In this document: in pieces, positions 33,394-43,070 of the stretch
Layout: each line of letters opens with the position of its first letter
How positions within the stretch are numbered: position 1 is the stretch's first letter
From: Dermatobacter hominis
GTDB lineage: Bacteria; Actinomycetota; Acidimicrobiia; Acidimicrobiales; Microtrichaceae
Direction of reading: 5' to 3'
Length of the DNA stretch: 64,000 nucleotides
Assembly (NCBI RefSeq): GCF_020715685.1
Contig: NZ_CP085840.1
Span: forward strand, 2,542,001 to 2,606,000
Notes under the pieces: model-generated
The model's database searches: none
Told to the model about the DNA's origin: nothing
What the model saw: the letters and a program-made list of their open reading frames with translations, nothing else
Made by a program: the position numbers and the translations under genes

Positions 33394-35541
33394 CTACCGC
33401 ACGACCGTGAACGGCACGCCGACGGTCAGGTACTGGCCCCGGTTCGGCGCGACCGCGACGAGCTGGTCGTAGTACCCGAGCCCGAGCAGTCCGGGGCGGC
33501 TCAGCTGCGGCTGCACGGTCCCTGCGTAGCAGAGGAACCCGTCCCGGCCGACGGCGTCCTCGCAGCCGGGCAGCGCCACCTCGACTACGTCGCTCCACGG
33601 GCCCTGCGGCGCGGGCGCGACGCGCACGGAGATCCGGTCGGTGAACCCCGGCCACGGGCTGTAGGCCATGACGTAGACGCCGTGGACCTCGTCCCACGAC
33701 ACGGTCAACGACGCGACCGGTGCCCGGGGGTCCTCGCCGCCGCTCGACCCGGCGATGACCGGCGCGGCCGACGTCTCGTTCGAGGTCCAGGCGGCCCCGT
33801 TCCAGTAGGTCCACGCGCTCCTCGTGCCGGCGGCGGCCACCGGGACCCGGCCGACCGTGCAGGGCCCGAAGCGATCGGGCCACTCGACGCCCGGACCGTC
33901 GGGGGGCGACTCGCAGTCGTAGCCGTAGACGAAGGTGCCGTCGGTCGTCGCCGCGGTCCCGTGCTCGTGCCCGACCGGGAACAGGTGCTGGGTCACGACC
34001 GTGCCGGTGATCGGCTCACCCGCCGGCGGGTCCGCCGGGTCGTAGGTCCACCGGACGAGCGCCACGCCGCGCGGCTCGATCTCGAGCGGCTCGTCACCGA
34101 GGCACACGTTGCCGAAGAAGGCGGTCACCACGTCCCGCTGACCGGTCCCGTCGGTGCGCACGGCCGACAGCGGCCACATCGCCCGGGTCGGCCGGTCGGC
34201 CGGGCACGACCAGGGGGTCCCGACCGGCGAGACGAACCGGACCGGCGCGCCGCCCGGTGCGGCGTCCTGCGTCACGTTCGGTGAGTCGGCCGGCGCCCAG
34301 GCCGCGGTGTTGTTCACGAAGTACCGAAGCGACCCGCTGCGGTCGACCTGGCTGCTGTCGCCGAACAGCCACAGGACGGACCCGTCCCGGAGCGGCACGC
34401 TGACGCCCGCGTCCCGGTCGATGCCGGCGAGCGGGTGCCCCGCGGCGGGGCCGACCGGCGTGGGTGGACCGGCCGGCGCACCCGAGCTGCCGACCGACAC
34501 CGCCCCGAGGATGGCGGTCCCGCAGGGCCAGGTCCGATCGCCGGTCAGCACGGCACCGCCTCCGGCCGACGGCGCGTCGAGCGCGGTGACGCACACCTGG
34601 TGCGAGCCGGCGCCCAGCCCCCCGATCGTGGTGTCGTAGGCGCCGCCCACGGTCGAGACGTCGTGCGGCGTGCCGTCGACCTCGATCCGCACGGTGAGCG
34701 GCCCGGTGGTGTCGGGGTCCGCCGCGGTCCCCTGCACCCGCACGCCCGACCCGGCGGTCGGCGTCACCGCCGTCACCGAACCCGCCGGTCGGCGGTCGGG
34801 TGGCGGCGCGGGCACGTCGACCACCTGGCACCCGAGCCACGTCGCCGCGCCGGCACCGACGTTCGACGCGATCGCGCACACCTGGTGCGGTCCGGTCGTC
34901 GCGGGGAACGGGAACGAGAAGCCGTGCGCGTCGCCGAGCCCGTACCGCTGGCCGAGGTCGGGCCGGTCGAGGTCGGCCCGCTCGACGAGCGCGGGCGCGC
35001 CGTCGAGCAGGACGCCCACCTCGATCGCCGCGGAGGTCTCGGGATCGATCGCCCAGCCGTCGACGCGCAGGGCACCGGGTGTGGGCACGATGGCGTCGAT
35101 CGCGCCGAACGGGTCGAGCGACGGCACGGTCACCGTCGTGCAGCCCAGCGCCCGGGCGCGGTCCCCCGGCCCGACGTTCTCGGCCCACACGCACACCTGG
35201 TGCGGACCCGGGCTCAGCCCGGTGAACAGCACGTCGAACCCGTGCCACGGGCCGAGGTGCGGGAGGGCGGCGCCGATGTCGGGGCGGTCGCGATCGGCCA
35301 GGCCCACCACCGTGCGCTGCTCGGAGGAGACGGTGACCTCGATCGGGGCGGTCGTGTTCGGGTCGGCCACCCAGCCGACGGCCCGGAAGCCGCCCTGGAC
35401 GGGGATCACCCCGTCGAGGTGGCCGATCGGTGCGTTGCCGGTCGGATCCGGTTCGTCGGGCCCGAGGCAGCCCGTCAGGGCGGCCGCGGCCAGGGCCAGG
35501 AGGGCAGCACGGATCCACCGGTTCCACGTCGGCACGCGCAT
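33394..35541 (-). CDS. Secreted lipoprotein with three tandem repeats and a DUF4185-like domain
   Basis: A 715-residue protein. The signal peptide ends in LAAAALTGC, a good lipobox. Residues ~35-330 contain three repeats of about 95 residues with the pattern G..D.V.P..GG.RV.GWA.DP.T..PI.V.V, then DRPD, HGF and PHQVC..A.NVG.G....LGC; the third is more divergent. The C-terminal half begins DAGVSVPLRDGSVLWLFGDS, typical of DUF4185 beta-propeller proteins. Repeats may bind cell-wall or sugar ligands; this is inference. A GAAGGG site precedes the ATG, and a TAGCGT hexamer (35644-35649) suggests a promoter with a ~100-nt leader. Confidence 0.78.
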   Translation of the reverse strand: MRVPTWNRWIRAALLALAAAALTGCLGPDEPDPTGNAPIGHLDGVIPVQGGFRAVGWVADPNTTAPIEVTVSSEQRTVVGLADRDRPDIGAALPHLGPWHGFDVLFTGLSPGPHQVCVWAENVGPGDRARALGCTTVTVPSLDPFGAIDAIVPTPGALRVDGWAIDPETSAAIEVGVLLDGAPALVERADLDRPDLGQRYGLGDAHGFSFPFPATTGPHQVCAIASNVGAGAATWLGCQVVDVPAPPPDRRPAGSVTAVTPTAGSGVRVQGTAADPDTTGPLTVRIEVDGTPHDVSTVGGAYDTTIGGLGAGSHQVCVTALDAPSAGGGAVLTGDRTWPCGTAILGAVSVGSSGAPAGPPTPVGPAAGHPLAGIDRDAGVSVPLRDGSVLWLFGDSSQVDRSGSLRYFVNNTAAWAPADSPNVTQDAAPGGAPVRFVSPVGTPWSCPADRPTRAMWPLSAVRTDGTGQRDVVTAFFGNVCLGDEPLEIEPRGVALVRWTYDPADPPAGEPITGTVVTQHLFPVGHEHGTAATTDGTFVYGYDCESPPDGPGVEWPDRFGPCTVGRVPVAAAGTRSAWTYWNGAAWTSNETSAAPVIAGSSGGEDPRAPVASLTVSWDEVHGVYVMAYSPWPGFTDRISVRVAPAPQGPWSDVVEVALPGCEDAVGRDGFLCYAGTVQPQLSRPGLLGLGYYDQLVAVAPNRGQYLTVGVPFTVVR

Positions 35542-35711
35542 GACGGCACCCTTCTCGTCCTCGGCCGGGTGCGGCACGGCGGCTGCACCCCTCCTCCGCC
35601 GACGCCTGTCCGCCCACGACGGCCGCCGGACCTCCCGCCGTTGACGCTATCGGCGGCTCGGCGCGTTCCGACGCGGGCGACCCACGGCGACCGCCCGCGC
35701 GGCGAGGGTGC

Positions 35712-37985
35712 TCAGCCCTGGGTGGTGCCGGAGCCGATGGCGGCGGGGAGGCGATCCCGCCAGGCGTCGCGGAGGGCCGACAGCTCCAGGTCGACGAGGT
35801 CCTTCACGACGAACCGGTCGCCGGCCGCCACGCCGATCCGGGAGTGCGGGACGCCGTGCGCCTCGAGCACGTCGAGGACGGCGCGCACCTGGTCGGCGGC
35901 GACGCACAGCACGGCGCGACCGGCCGACTCGGAGAACAGGTCGACGTGGTCCGCGATCCGGGCCGCGTTGACGCCCACGCCCGACGCGACGGCCATCTCG
36001 GCCAGGGCGACGCCCAGGCCACCGCCCGACACGTCGTGGGCCCCGAGGACCAGATGGGCCCCGACGAGCTCGCGGACGACCCCGGCCACCGCCGCGACGG
36101 CGTCGAGGTCGACGGCCGGCAGCTCCCCGCGCCCGCGGTGCCCGCGCCGCGCCGCCCACTGGGAGCCCGACAGCTCGCGGACGGTTTCGCCGACGAGGAT
36201 CAGGCGGGCACCGTCGACCAGCTCGGGCATCGGCGGCCGGCGGTCCAGACGGTCGAGCAGGCCGAGCACGCCGACGACCGGGGTGGGGTCGATGTCGCTG
36301 CCGCGGCTCTCGTTGTAGAGGCTCACGTTGCCGCCGATGCAGGGCACGCCGAACGCCCGCAGCGCGTCCGACAGACCGTCCACCGACTCGGAGAACTGCC
36401 ACATGACCTCGGGGTGCTCCGGGTTCCCGAAGTTCATGCAGTTGACCATCGCGATCGGGCGGGCACCGACGACGGCGAGGTTCATGATCGACTCGCACAT
36501 CGTCATGACCGATCCGGCCCGGGGGTCGACGGCGCACCAGAGGTGGTTGCCGTCGGTCGTGAGGGCCATCCCGCGGCCGGTGTCGTCACCGGTCGTCGGG
36601 TGCTTCAGCCGCAGCACCGCGGCGTCGCCGCCGGGCCCGACGACCGTGTTGAGGAACAGCATGTGGTCGTACTGCGACCACACCCACGACGTGTCGCAGA
36701 CGAGCTCCACCAGGTCGGCGCCGAGGTCGTCGGGAGCCGGGAGCGAGGCCGCCCCGTCGGAGCGCCGCGCCTCGAGGTCGGCCGGCGGCGCCATGGGGCG
36801 GTCGTAGAGCGGCGCGTCCTCCTCGAGCGACTTGGCGGGCACGTCGGCGAGGACCTCCTCGCCACGCTCGGTGACGATGCGGAGCCGACCGCTGCCGGTC
36901 ACCTCGCCGATCACGGTCGCCCGGACCTCCCAGCGCGCCGCGATCTCGAGCACGGCGTCGAGCTTCGCCGGCTCGACGATGGCCAGCATCCGCTCCTGGG
37001 ACTCCGAGGTCATGACCTCGAACGGCGCCATGTGCGGCTCCCGGCGGGGGACGGCGTCGACGTCGACGTCCATGCCGGCGCCGCCCTTGGCGGCGGTCTC
37101 GGAGGTGGCGCACGTGATGCCCGCCCCACCCAGGTCCTGCACGCCGACGGCCAGGTCGCGGTCGAGGAGCTCGAGGCAGGCCTCGATCAGCCGCTTCTCC
37201 TCGAACGGGTCGCCGACCTGCACGCTCGGCCGCTTGTCGGCGTCGGCCTCGTCGTCGCCGAAGCCGGCGCTCGCCAGCACCGACACGCCGCCGATGCCGT
37301 CGCGCCCGGTGCTCGACCCGAGGAGCACGGCGAGGTTGCCGACGCCCTCGGCACGGCCGAGCACGAGGCGCTCGGTCGGCATGACCCCGAGGCACAGGAC
37401 GTTGACCAGCGGGTTGCCCTGGTACGTCTCGTCGAAGACCGTCTCGCCGCCGATCGTGGGGACGCCGACGGAGTTCCCGTAGCCCGACACGCCCGACACC
37501 ACGCCCTCGGCGATCCACCGGGACCGCGCGTCGTCGAGCGGGCCGAACCGCAGCGGATCCATGACGGCGATCGGGCGGGCGCCCATGGAGAAGATGTCGC
37601 GGAGGATGCCGCCGACGCCGGTGGCCGCACCCTGGTACGGCTCGATCGCGGACGGGTGGTTGTGGCTCTCGATCCGGAGCGCGGCGGCGATGCCGTCACC
37701 GACGTCGACGACGCCGGCGCCCTCGCCCGGCCCGACGAGCACCCACGGCGCCTCGGTGGGGAACCGGCGCAGGTGGATGCGGGAGCTCTTGTACGAGCAG
37801 TGCTCCGACCACATCACGGAGTACATGGCCAGCTCGAGGTGGTTCGGCTCGCGGCCCAGGATCTCCCGGATGCGCTCGAGCTCGTCGTCGGTCAGGCCGA
37901 GCGCCCGGTGCACGGGCTCCTCGGGCGGATCGCCCGCCGGGGCGGTGGCGGTGTCCTCAACGGCGGTCGGGTCGGGCGCGGCCAT
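35712..37985 (-). CDS. purL: Phosphoribosylformylglycinamidine synthase subunit PurL
   Basis: The 757-residue small-type PurL, the ATP-binding synthetase subunit that works with PurQ and PurS. Motifs include [60 protein letters not shown] and [20 protein letters not shown] in the first half, and [20 protein letters not shown] with [20 protein letters not shown] in the second. The ATG lies 6 nt after TAGGTT, consistent with a leaderless message. purQ and purS lie 0.6 kb away on the same strand. Confidence 0.97.
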   Translation of the reverse strand: MAAPDPTAVEDTATAPAGDPPEEPVHRALGLTDDELERIREILGREPNHLELAMYSVMWSEHCSYKSSRIHLRRFPTEAPWVLVGPGEGAGVVDVGDGIAAALRIESHNHPSAIEPYQGAATGVGGILRDIFSMGARPIAVMDPLRFGPLDDARSRWIAEGVVSGVSGYGNSVGVPTIGGETVFDETYQGNPLVNVLCLGVMPTERLVLGRAEGVGNLAVLLGSSTGRDGIGGVSVLASAGFGDDEADADKRPSVQVGDPFEEKRLIEACLELLDRDLAVGVQDLGGAGITCATSETAAKGGAGMDVDVDAVPRREPHMAPFEVMTSESQERMLAIVEPAKLDAVLEIAARWEVRATVIGEVTGSGRLRIVTERGEEVLADVPAKSLEEDAPLYDRPMAPPADLEARRSDGAASLPAPDDLGADLVELVCDTSWVWSQYDHMLFLNTVVGPGGDAAVLRLKHPTTGDDTGRGMALTTDGNHLWCAVDPRAGSVMTMCESIMNLAVVGARPIAMVNCMNFGNPEHPEVMWQFSESVDGLSDALRAFGVPCIGGNVSLYNESRGSDIDPTPVVGVLGLLDRLDRRPPMPELVDGARLILVGETVRELSGSQWAARRGHRGRGELPAVDLDAVAAVAGVVRELVGAHLVLGAHDVSGGGLGVALAEMAVASGVGVNAARIADHVDLFSESAGRAVLCVAADQVRAVLDVLEAHGVPHSRIGVAAGDRFVVKDLVDLELSALRDAWRDRLPAAIGSGTTQG

Positions 37986-37991
37986 GACCGC

Positions 37992-37997
37992 AACCTA
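37992..37997 (-). promoter_or_regulatory. Leaderless -10 hexamer for purL
   Basis: On the minus strand TAGGTT is followed by 6 nt and the purL ATG. Confidence 0.5.
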
Positions 37998-38029
37998 CCT
38001 GCCGCCGCGTTTCGGTCCGGAACCCGCTT

Positions 38030-38041
38030 GAACGAGCGTTC
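38030..38041. promoter_or_regulatory. GAAC-N4-GTTC palindrome (LexA- or TetR-type site)
   Basis: The sequence TGAACGAGCGTTCA is a 14-bp palindrome. Its core GAAC-N4-GTTC is the actinobacterial SOS-box pattern, but TGAACG-NN-CGTTCA also fits several TetR operators. It lies 45 nt upstream of the purL start and about 115 nt before the conserved small gene on the other strand. Confidence 0.4.
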
Positions 38042-38098
38042 ACGGAAATGGCCAAATGGAGCGCTGGAGGATCAGCACGTTCGATGAGAAATGGTCAG

Positions 38099-38119
38099 CG
38101 GGAGGAATTCTGCCTCCCG
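38099..38119 (+). promoter_or_regulatory. Small hairpin in the leader of the conserved small gene
   Basis: CGGGAGG and CCTCCCG form a 7-bp stem with a 7-nt AT-rich loop. Its left arm contains a Shine-Dalgarno-like GGGAGG. It could be regulatory or simply a stable leader fold. Confidence 0.3.
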
Positions 38120-38158
38120 GATTGAACTTGCGGCCGTGCGGGTGTGGAATTCCCTTCC

Positions 38159-38587
38159 ATGGCACCTGCGACGAAGTCCAAGAAGCGCGTGGTCACCGAC
38201 GAGCACAAGGCCGCAATGGCCGCCGGTCGGACCGAGGCCCGAGCGGTCAAGAACTACCTCGATGCACTCGAGGTGACGCGCCCCAAGCGGGGCCGGAAGC
38301 GCACGCCCGATTCGATCAATCAGCGCCTCGTGAAGATCTCGGCGGAGCTCGACACGGCCTCCGATCCCATGAAGCGGCTGTCGCTCACCCAGGAGCGCAT
38401 CGACCTGGAGCGGGAGCTCGGCACGCTCGAGTCGAAGGTCGACATCGACATGACGGCGCTCGAGAAGGCCTTCGTCGGCGCTGCAGCCTCCTACAGCGCC
38501 CGCAAGGGCATCACCTACGCCGCCTGGCGCGAGGTCGGCGTGCCCGCCGCGACGTTGAAGGCCGCAGGCATCTCACGCGCCTCCTGA
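38159..38587 (+). CDS. Conserved actinobacterial small basic protein
   Basis: A 142-residue protein beginning [20 protein letters not shown]. It is lysine/arginine-rich at the start, with [20 protein letters not shown] followed by a long charged helix ([20 protein letters not shown]) likely to form a coiled coil. I recall near-identical proteins across actinobacteria but no function. The basic patch suggests nucleic-acid contact, which is inference. An in-frame GTG at 38144 is an alternative start. Its upstream region is less GC-rich than neighbours and carries the palindrome and hairpin noted separately. Confidence 0.7.
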   Translation: MAPATKSKKRVVTDEHKAAMAAGRTEARAVKNYLDALEVTRPKRGRKRTPDSINQRLVKISAELDTASDPMKRLSLTQERIDLERELGTLESKVDIDMTALEKAFVGAAASYSARKGITYAAWREVGVPAATLKAAGISRAS

Positions 38588-38609
38588 GGCGACCGCCCCG
38601 GGCTGCGCG

Positions 38610-39296
38610 TCAGCGGCTCGGGGTGAGCCCCGCCCCGGCGGCCACGAGCACCGAGCCCATCAGCACCCGGCCGTCGGTGGACCCCAGCAGCGCGTTGCAC
38701 GCCCGCTCGGGGTGGGGCATGAGGCCGACGACGTTGCGACCCTCGTTGCAGATGCCGGCGATGTCGTCGACCGACCCGTTCGGGTTGTCGACGTAGCGCA
38801 GCACGATGCGGTCATCGGCCCGGAGCACGTCGAGCGTCTCAGGCGAGCAGGTGTAGTTGCCCTCGAAGTGGTTGATCGGGACTCGCAGGACCTGCCCCTC
38901 GGTGGCCTGCGAGGTCAGCACGCTGTCGGTGCTCTCGACCCTCAGGTCCACGTGCTCGCAGCGGAACTTCAGGCCGGCGTTCTTCTGCAGGGCGCCGGGC
39001 AGGAGCTGGGCCTCGGTCAGCACCTGGAAGCCGTTGCAGATGCCGACCACCGGTCCACCCGACCGAGCGAAGTCGCGCACGGCGCCCATGATCGGCGAGA
39101 AGCGGGCGATGGCCCCCGGCCGCAGGTAGTCGCCGTGGGCGAACCCGCCGGCGACGACGACGGCGTCGAAGCCGTCGAGGTGGTCGTGGTCGTGGAACAC
39201 GACCTCGGCGTCGCCGCCGAGCGACCGCACGGCCTCGACGACGTCCATCTCGCAGTTGGTGCCGGGGAAGGCCACGACGGCCACGTCGGCGGCCAC
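38610..39296 (-). CDS. purQ: Phosphoribosylformylglycinamidine synthase subunit PurQ
   Basis: A 228-residue class I glutamine amidotransferase that feeds ammonia to Pur[21 protein letters not shown] marks the N-terminus, the nucleophile lies in [20 protein letters not shown], and the His/Glu of the triad are in [34 protein letters not shown] forms the oxyanion region. The GTG start follows purS by 2 nt, so translation is coupled. Confidence 0.97.
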   Translation of the reverse strand: MAADVAVVAFPGTNCEMDVVEAVRSLGGDAEVVFHDHDHLDGFDAVVVAGGFAHGDYLRPGAIARFSPIMGAVRDFARSGGPVVGICNGFQVLTEAQLLPGALQKNAGLKFRCEHVDLRVESTDSVLTSQATEGQVLRVPINHFEGNYTCSPETLDVLRADDRIVLRYVDNPNGSVDDIAGICNEGRNVVGLMPHPERACNALLGSTDGRVLMGSVLVAAGAGLTPSR

Positions 39297-39298
39297 GG

Positions 39299-39568
39299 TC
39301 AGGACGCCCCCGACGTCGCCGGCTCGCCGATCGTGACGAACGAGTCCTCGATCACCGGGTTCGAGAGGAACCGGTGGCAGAGGTCGTCGACGAGCGACGC
39401 GGCGGCCGCCCGGTCCCCCGCCTCCACCTGGAAGCGGATGGACTTGCCGACCGACACCCCGGTCACGCCACCGAAGCCGAGCGCCGGGAGCGCCCGTTCG
39501 ATCGTGGCGCCCTGGGGATCCGCGATCCCGGGTCGCAGGCGCACCTCAACGGTCACGTCGAAGATCAT
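39299..39568 (-). CDS. purS: Phosphoribosylformylglycinamidine synthase subunit PurS
   Basis: An 89-residue protein that bridges PurQ and PurL and helps channel ammonia. FDVTVEVRLRPGIADPQGAT, GFGGVTGVSVGKSIRFQVEA and the C-terminal NPVIEDSFVTIGEP match PurS throughout. The length is typical. It lies just upstream of purQ and 113 nt after purC. The sequence GGGAG is present before the ATG. Much longer in-frame extension upstream runs antisense to nothing recognisable and is ignored. Confidence 0.95.
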   Translation of the reverse strand: MIFDVTVEVRLRPGIADPQGATIERALPALGFGGVTGVSVGKSIRFQVEAGDRAAAASLVDDLCHRFLSNPVIEDSFVTIGEPATSGAS

Positions 39569-39681
39569 GTGACCAACTCTCCCACACCGGCGGGCGGTGG
39601 CCCGTCCCGCCGGGGCGTGCCATCGACCACGGCCGGCCGGCGGGACGGAGGAGCGTGCGGCGCGGCCGGGCCGGCCCGGCG

Positions 39682-40587
39682 TCAGCCCGGCCAGTCGGCC
39701 AGCGAGCGGCCGCAGATCCGCTCGTACGCCTGCCGGTAGCGATCGGCGGTGGCCTCGACGACCTCGGCGGGCAGCGGCGGGGGCGGCGGGGTCTTGTCCC
39801 AGTCGAGCGACTCCAGGTAGTCCCGCACCGGCTGCTTGTCGTAGCCCTGCGGCGTCGCGCCCGGGGCCCAGTCCTCGATCGCCCAGTAGCGCGACGAGTC
39901 GGGGGTGAGCACCTCGTCGGCGAGCACCAGCTGCGGCTCGCCATCGGCGTCGGCCACCCAGCCGAGCTCGAACTTGGTGTCCGCCAGCAGGAACCCGGCC
40001 GACTCGGCGCGCTCGGACGCACGGCGGAAGATCGCCAGGCTCGCGTCCCGGGCCAGCTCGGCGACCTCGCCGCCGAGGATCTCGACCGCCAGGTCGAACG
40101 TGATGTTCTCGTCGTGGTCGCCCACGGCGGCCTTGGTCGACGGGGTGAAGATCGGCGCGGGCAGCCGGTCGGCCTCGACCAGGCCCGCCGGCGCCGGCAT
40201 GCCGTGGATCGTCCCGGCGCTGCGGTACTCCTTCCACGCCGATCCGGCGAGGTAGCCGCGGACGATGCACTCCACGGGGATCATGTCCGCCCGGCGGCAG
40301 AGCATGACCCGGCCCGCGAGCTCCTCGGACCGGGAGCCCTCGGGCAGGTCGGCGACGTCGGTCGAGATGAGGTGGTTGCCGATCACGTCCGACACGGCCT
40401 CGAACCAGTGGGCCGACATGGCGGTGAGGACCCGGCCCTTGTCGGGCACCGGCTCGTCCATGACCACGTCGAACGCGCTGATCCGATCGGACGCCACCAT
40501 CACCAGGCGCCCGTCACCGGCGTCGTAGAGGTCGCGGACCTTGCCGCGGTGGACGTGGGTGAGCGGGATGGCGGTGGGCGGGTTCAC
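39682..40587 (-). CDS. purC: Phosphoribosylaminoimidazole-succinocarboxamide synthase
   Basis: A 301-residue SAICAR synthase joining aspartate to CAIR. HVHRGKVRDLYDAGDGRLVM is the N-terminal ATP site, DRISAFDVVMDEPVPDKGRV and PVECIVRGYLAGSAWKEYRS are signatures, and the C-terminus has ADEVLTPDSSRYWAIEDWAP. The length fits the longer yeast/plant-like form. Its GTG overlaps the purB stop by 4 nt (GTGA). Confidence 0.97.
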   Translation of the reverse strand: MNPPTAIPLTHVHRGKVRDLYDAGDGRLVMVASDRISAFDVVMDEPVPDKGRVLTAMSAHWFEAVSDVIGNHLISTDVADLPEGSRSEELAGRVMLCRRADMIPVECIVRGYLAGSAWKEYRSAGTIHGMPAPAGLVEADRLPAPIFTPSTKAAVGDHDENITFDLAVEILGGEVAELARDASLAIFRRASERAESAGFLLADTKFELGWVADADGEPQLVLADEVLTPDSSRYWAIEDWAPGATPQGYDKQPVRDYLESLDWDKTPPPPPLPAEVVEATADRYRQAYERICGRSLADWPG

Positions 40588-42005
40588 AGGACCGGCGCTC
40601 CTTCGTAGCTCGCAGCGTCGGGGTACCGCTTCGCCAGCTCCCCCACCCGGTCGACGAACGTCCGGGCCTGGGTGCCGGCGTTGCCGACGTACGACGCGGG
40701 GTCGCCGAGCGCGTCGCGGAGGGCGTCGGCGTCGAGGCCGAGGCGGGGGTCGGCGGCGAGGCGCTCGACGAGGTCGTTGTCGTCCCGGCCCGATTCGCGC
40801 ATGTCGAGCGCCACCGCGACGGCGTGCTCCTTGATCACCTCGTGCGCGGTCTCCCGGCCGACCCCGGCGCGCACCGCCGCCATCAGGACCTTGGTGGTGC
40901 CGAGGAACGGCAGGTAGCGGCGCAGCTCCCTGTCGATCACGGCCGGGAAGGCGCCGAACCCGTCGAGCACGTCGATCAGCGTCTGGAAGACGCCATCGGT
41001 CGCGAAGAACGCGTCGGGCAGCAGCACCCGACGCACGACCGAGCAGGAGACGTCGCCCTCGTTCCACTGCTCGCCGGCGAGGCCCGCGGCCATCGTGAGG
41101 TGGCCGTCGAGGATCACGCGGAAGCCGTTGATCCGCTCGCAGCTGCGGGCGTTCATCTTGTGCGGCATGGCCGACGAGCCGACCTGCCCGGGGCGGAACC
41201 CCTCGGTCACGAGCTCGTTGCCGGCCATTAGCCGCAGGGTCATGGCGAGCGACGAGGGGCCGGAGGCGAGCTGCACCAGGGCCGACACCACCTCGAGGTC
41301 GAGCGACCGCGGGTACACCTGCCCGACGTTGGTCAACGTGCGGTCGAAGCCCAGGTGGCGCGCCAACGCCTGCTCCAGCTCGTCGAGGCGCTCGGGGTCG
41401 CCGTCGAGCAGCTCGAGCTGGTCGAGCTGCGTGCCCACCGGGCCCTTCAGGCCGCGCAAGGGGTAGCGGCCGATGAGGTCCTCGAGCCGCTCGACCGCGA
41501 GCAGCAGCTCCTCGCCCGCGTTCGCGAACCGCTTGCCGAGGGTGGTCGCCTGCGCCGCCACGTTGTGGCTGCGCCCGACGATCACCGTGTCGGCGTGCTC
41601 GAGCGCGAGGTCCGCCAGGCGGACGAGGGCGGCCACGGCACGGTCGCGCACGATCTCCAGGCCGGTGCGGACCTGCAGCTGCTCGACGTTCTCGGTGAGG
41701 TCCCGGCTGGTCATGCCCTTGTGGGCGTGCTCCTGGCCGGCCAGCTCGGAGAACTCCTCGATGCGGGCCTTCACGTCGTGGCGCGTGACCCGCTCCCGGG
41801 CGGCGATCGAGTCGAGGTCGACCCGGTCGACGACCGCCTCGTACGCGTCGATGGCCTCTGCCGGGACGTCGATGCCGAGCGACCGCTGGGCCCGCATGAC
41901 GGCGATCCAGAGCCGCCGCTCGAGCACGATCTTGTGCTCCGGCGACCACAGCTCCGCCATCTCGGGGCTCGCGTAGCGGCTGGCCAGGACGTTGGGGACG
42001 CTCAC
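40584..42005 (-). CDS. purB: Adenylosuccinate lyase
   Basis: A 473-residue lyase of the fumarase/aspartase superfamily, acting twice in purine synthesis (SAICAR and adenylosuccinate cleavage). The superfamily signature GSSAMPHKMNARSCERI is near residue 270, with TSRDLTENVEQLQVR and VGRSHNVAAQATTLGKRFAN upstream supplying catalytic histidines. The GTG start gives the expected VPNVLASRYASPEM N-terminus. It is the first gene of the purB-purC-purS-purQ run and diverges from a small zinc-finger gene. Confidence 0.96.
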   Translation of the reverse strand: MSVPNVLASRYASPEMAELWSPEHKIVLERRLWIAVMRAQRSLGIDVPAEAIDAYEAVVDRVDLDSIAARERVTRHDVKARIEEFSELAGQEHAHKGMTSRDLTENVEQLQVRTGLEIVRDRAVAALVRLADLALEHADTVIVGRSHNVAAQATTLGKRFANAGEELLLAVERLEDLIGRYPLRGLKGPVGTQLDQLELLDGDPERLDELEQALARHLGFDRTLTNVGQVYPRSLDLEVVSALVQLASGPSSLAMTLRLMAGNELVTEGFRPGQVGSSAMPHKMNARSCERINGFRVILDGHLTMAAGLAGEQWNEGDVSCSVVRRVLLPDAFFATDGVFQTLIDVLDGFGAFPAVIDRELRRYLPFLGTTKVLMAAVRAGVGRETAHEVIKEHAVAVALDMRESGRDDNDLVERLAADPRLGLDADALRDALGDPASYVGNAGTQARTFVDRVGELAKRYPDAASYEGAPVL

Positions 42006-42157
42006 CCGTCCATCATCCCCCACCGGGACGTCCCCCGGACAACGGTCCCGGCTCGCGATCCGGCCCCGCCGGGGTTCAAGGTCGGGCGCCCGGAGGCCGA
42101 TCCCCTGGGGAGCCCCGGCGTCCGGCCGGGCCAACCCGAGCAACGAGGTACCTCCGA

Positions 42158-42532
42158 GTGTCCGAGTCCTGCGTGAAGCACCCGATGGCCGTCGCCGAGT
42201 TCGCGTGCGGCGCGTGCGGCCACGACTTCTGCCCCGAGTGCGTGGTCTTCCCGTTCGGCCTCAAGAAGCCGCCGCTGTGCATCACCTGCGCCCTCCAGAA
42301 GGGCGGGGTGAGCCGGCGCGAGACCGGGCGCCCGAAGCTGGGCCGACGCCAGGTGCGCCAGCGGCTGCGGGCCCGCAGCCAGACGACGGTCACCCGGTCG
42401 GAGATCCGCAGCTCCGGCATCGGCCACGTCGCCGAGCCGCCGCCGTCGGTCGAGGACCAGCAATCCGAGCGCTGGCTCGAGGGCGACCGGGACCCCGAGG
42501 AGTACCCGGGCGGCTGGAAGCAGGTGTTCTGA
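42158..42532 (+). CDS. Small B-box-type zinc-finger protein
   Basis: A 124-residue protein. The N-terminal 45 residues contain CVKHP, CGACGHDFCPECVVF and CITCALQKGG, giving a C/H pattern like the B-box zinc fingers fused to many bacterial membrane proteins. Here there is no transmembrane segment. The middle is basic (RRETGRPKLGRRQVRQRLRA) and the end acidic. Function unknown; protein or nucleic-acid binding is plausible. The GTG start leaves the first cysteine at residue 5. It converges on purE. Confidence 0.7.
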   Translation: MSESCVKHPMAVAEFACGACGHDFCPECVVFPFGLKKPPLCITCALQKGGVSRRETGRPKLGRRQVRQRLRARSQTTVTRSEIRSSGIGHVAEPPPSVEDQQSERWLEGDRDPEEYPGGWKQVF

Positions 42533-42537
42533 GGCAC

Positions 42538-42555
42538 GCGCCGGCGATCCGGCGC
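42538..42555. terminator. Convergent-gene hairpin
   Basis: GCGCCGG, CGAT loop, CCGGCGC forms a perfect 7-bp stem in the 34-nt gap between the zinc-finger gene and purE, suitable as a bidirectional terminator. Confidence 0.45.
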
Positions 42556-42566
42556 TGCCGCCGGAC

Positions 42567-43070
42567 CTAGCGCTCGAGACCCGCGTCCTGGTCGAGCGCG
42601 TGGCGCTCCAGGCCCTGCTGGTGCTCCGACAGGCGCAGCGTCAGCTCATCGTCGGCCAGGGCGAGCATGCGCACGGCGAGCAGCCCGGCGTTGGCCGCCC
42701 CGCCGATCGCCATCGTGGCGACCGGCACGCCCGAGGGCATCTGCACGATCGAGTGCAGGGAGTCGACGCCGCCCAGGTGGCGGGTCGGCACCGGGATGCC
42801 GATGACCGGCAGCACGGTAAGCGACGCCACCATGCCGGGCAGGTGCGCGGCGCCCCCGGCGCCGGCGATGATCACCTGGAGGCCGCGGTCGCGCGCCGTC
42901 GTCGCGTACTCCACCATCCGCAGCGGGCTGCGGTGCGCGGAGACGACGCGGACCTCGTGCGGGACGCCGAACTCCGCGAGGACGTCGGCGGCGGGCCGCA
43001 TCGTCTCGAGGTCCGACGACGAGCCCATGATCACGCCGACGAGCGGGGCCGGTCCGATGTCGCTGCTCAC
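42567..43070 (-). CDS. purE: N5-carboxyaminoimidazole ribonucleotide mutase
   Basis: A 167-residue class I PurE that converts N5-CAIR to CAIR. Signatures: [20 protein letters not shown] at the N-terminus, [35 protein letters not shown] and [20 protein letters not shown]. The GTG start overlaps the purK stop by 4 nt, and PurK makes its substrate. A C-terminal tail of ~15 charged residues is extra. Confidence 0.96.
   Translation of the reverse strand: MSSDIGPAPLVGVIMGSSSDLETMRPAADVLAEFGVPHEVRVVSAHRSPLRMVEYATTARDRGLQVIIAGAGGAAHLPGMVASLTVLPVIGIPVPTRHLGGVDSLHSIVQMPSGVPVATMAIGGAANAGLLAVRMLALADDELTLRLSEHQQGLERHALDQDAGLER

Noticed and set aside
35644-35649. Leaderless start for the repeat lipoprotein
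   Set aside because: The TAGCGT hexamer is about 100 nt from the start and the gene has its own ribosome site, so a leadered transcript is more likely.
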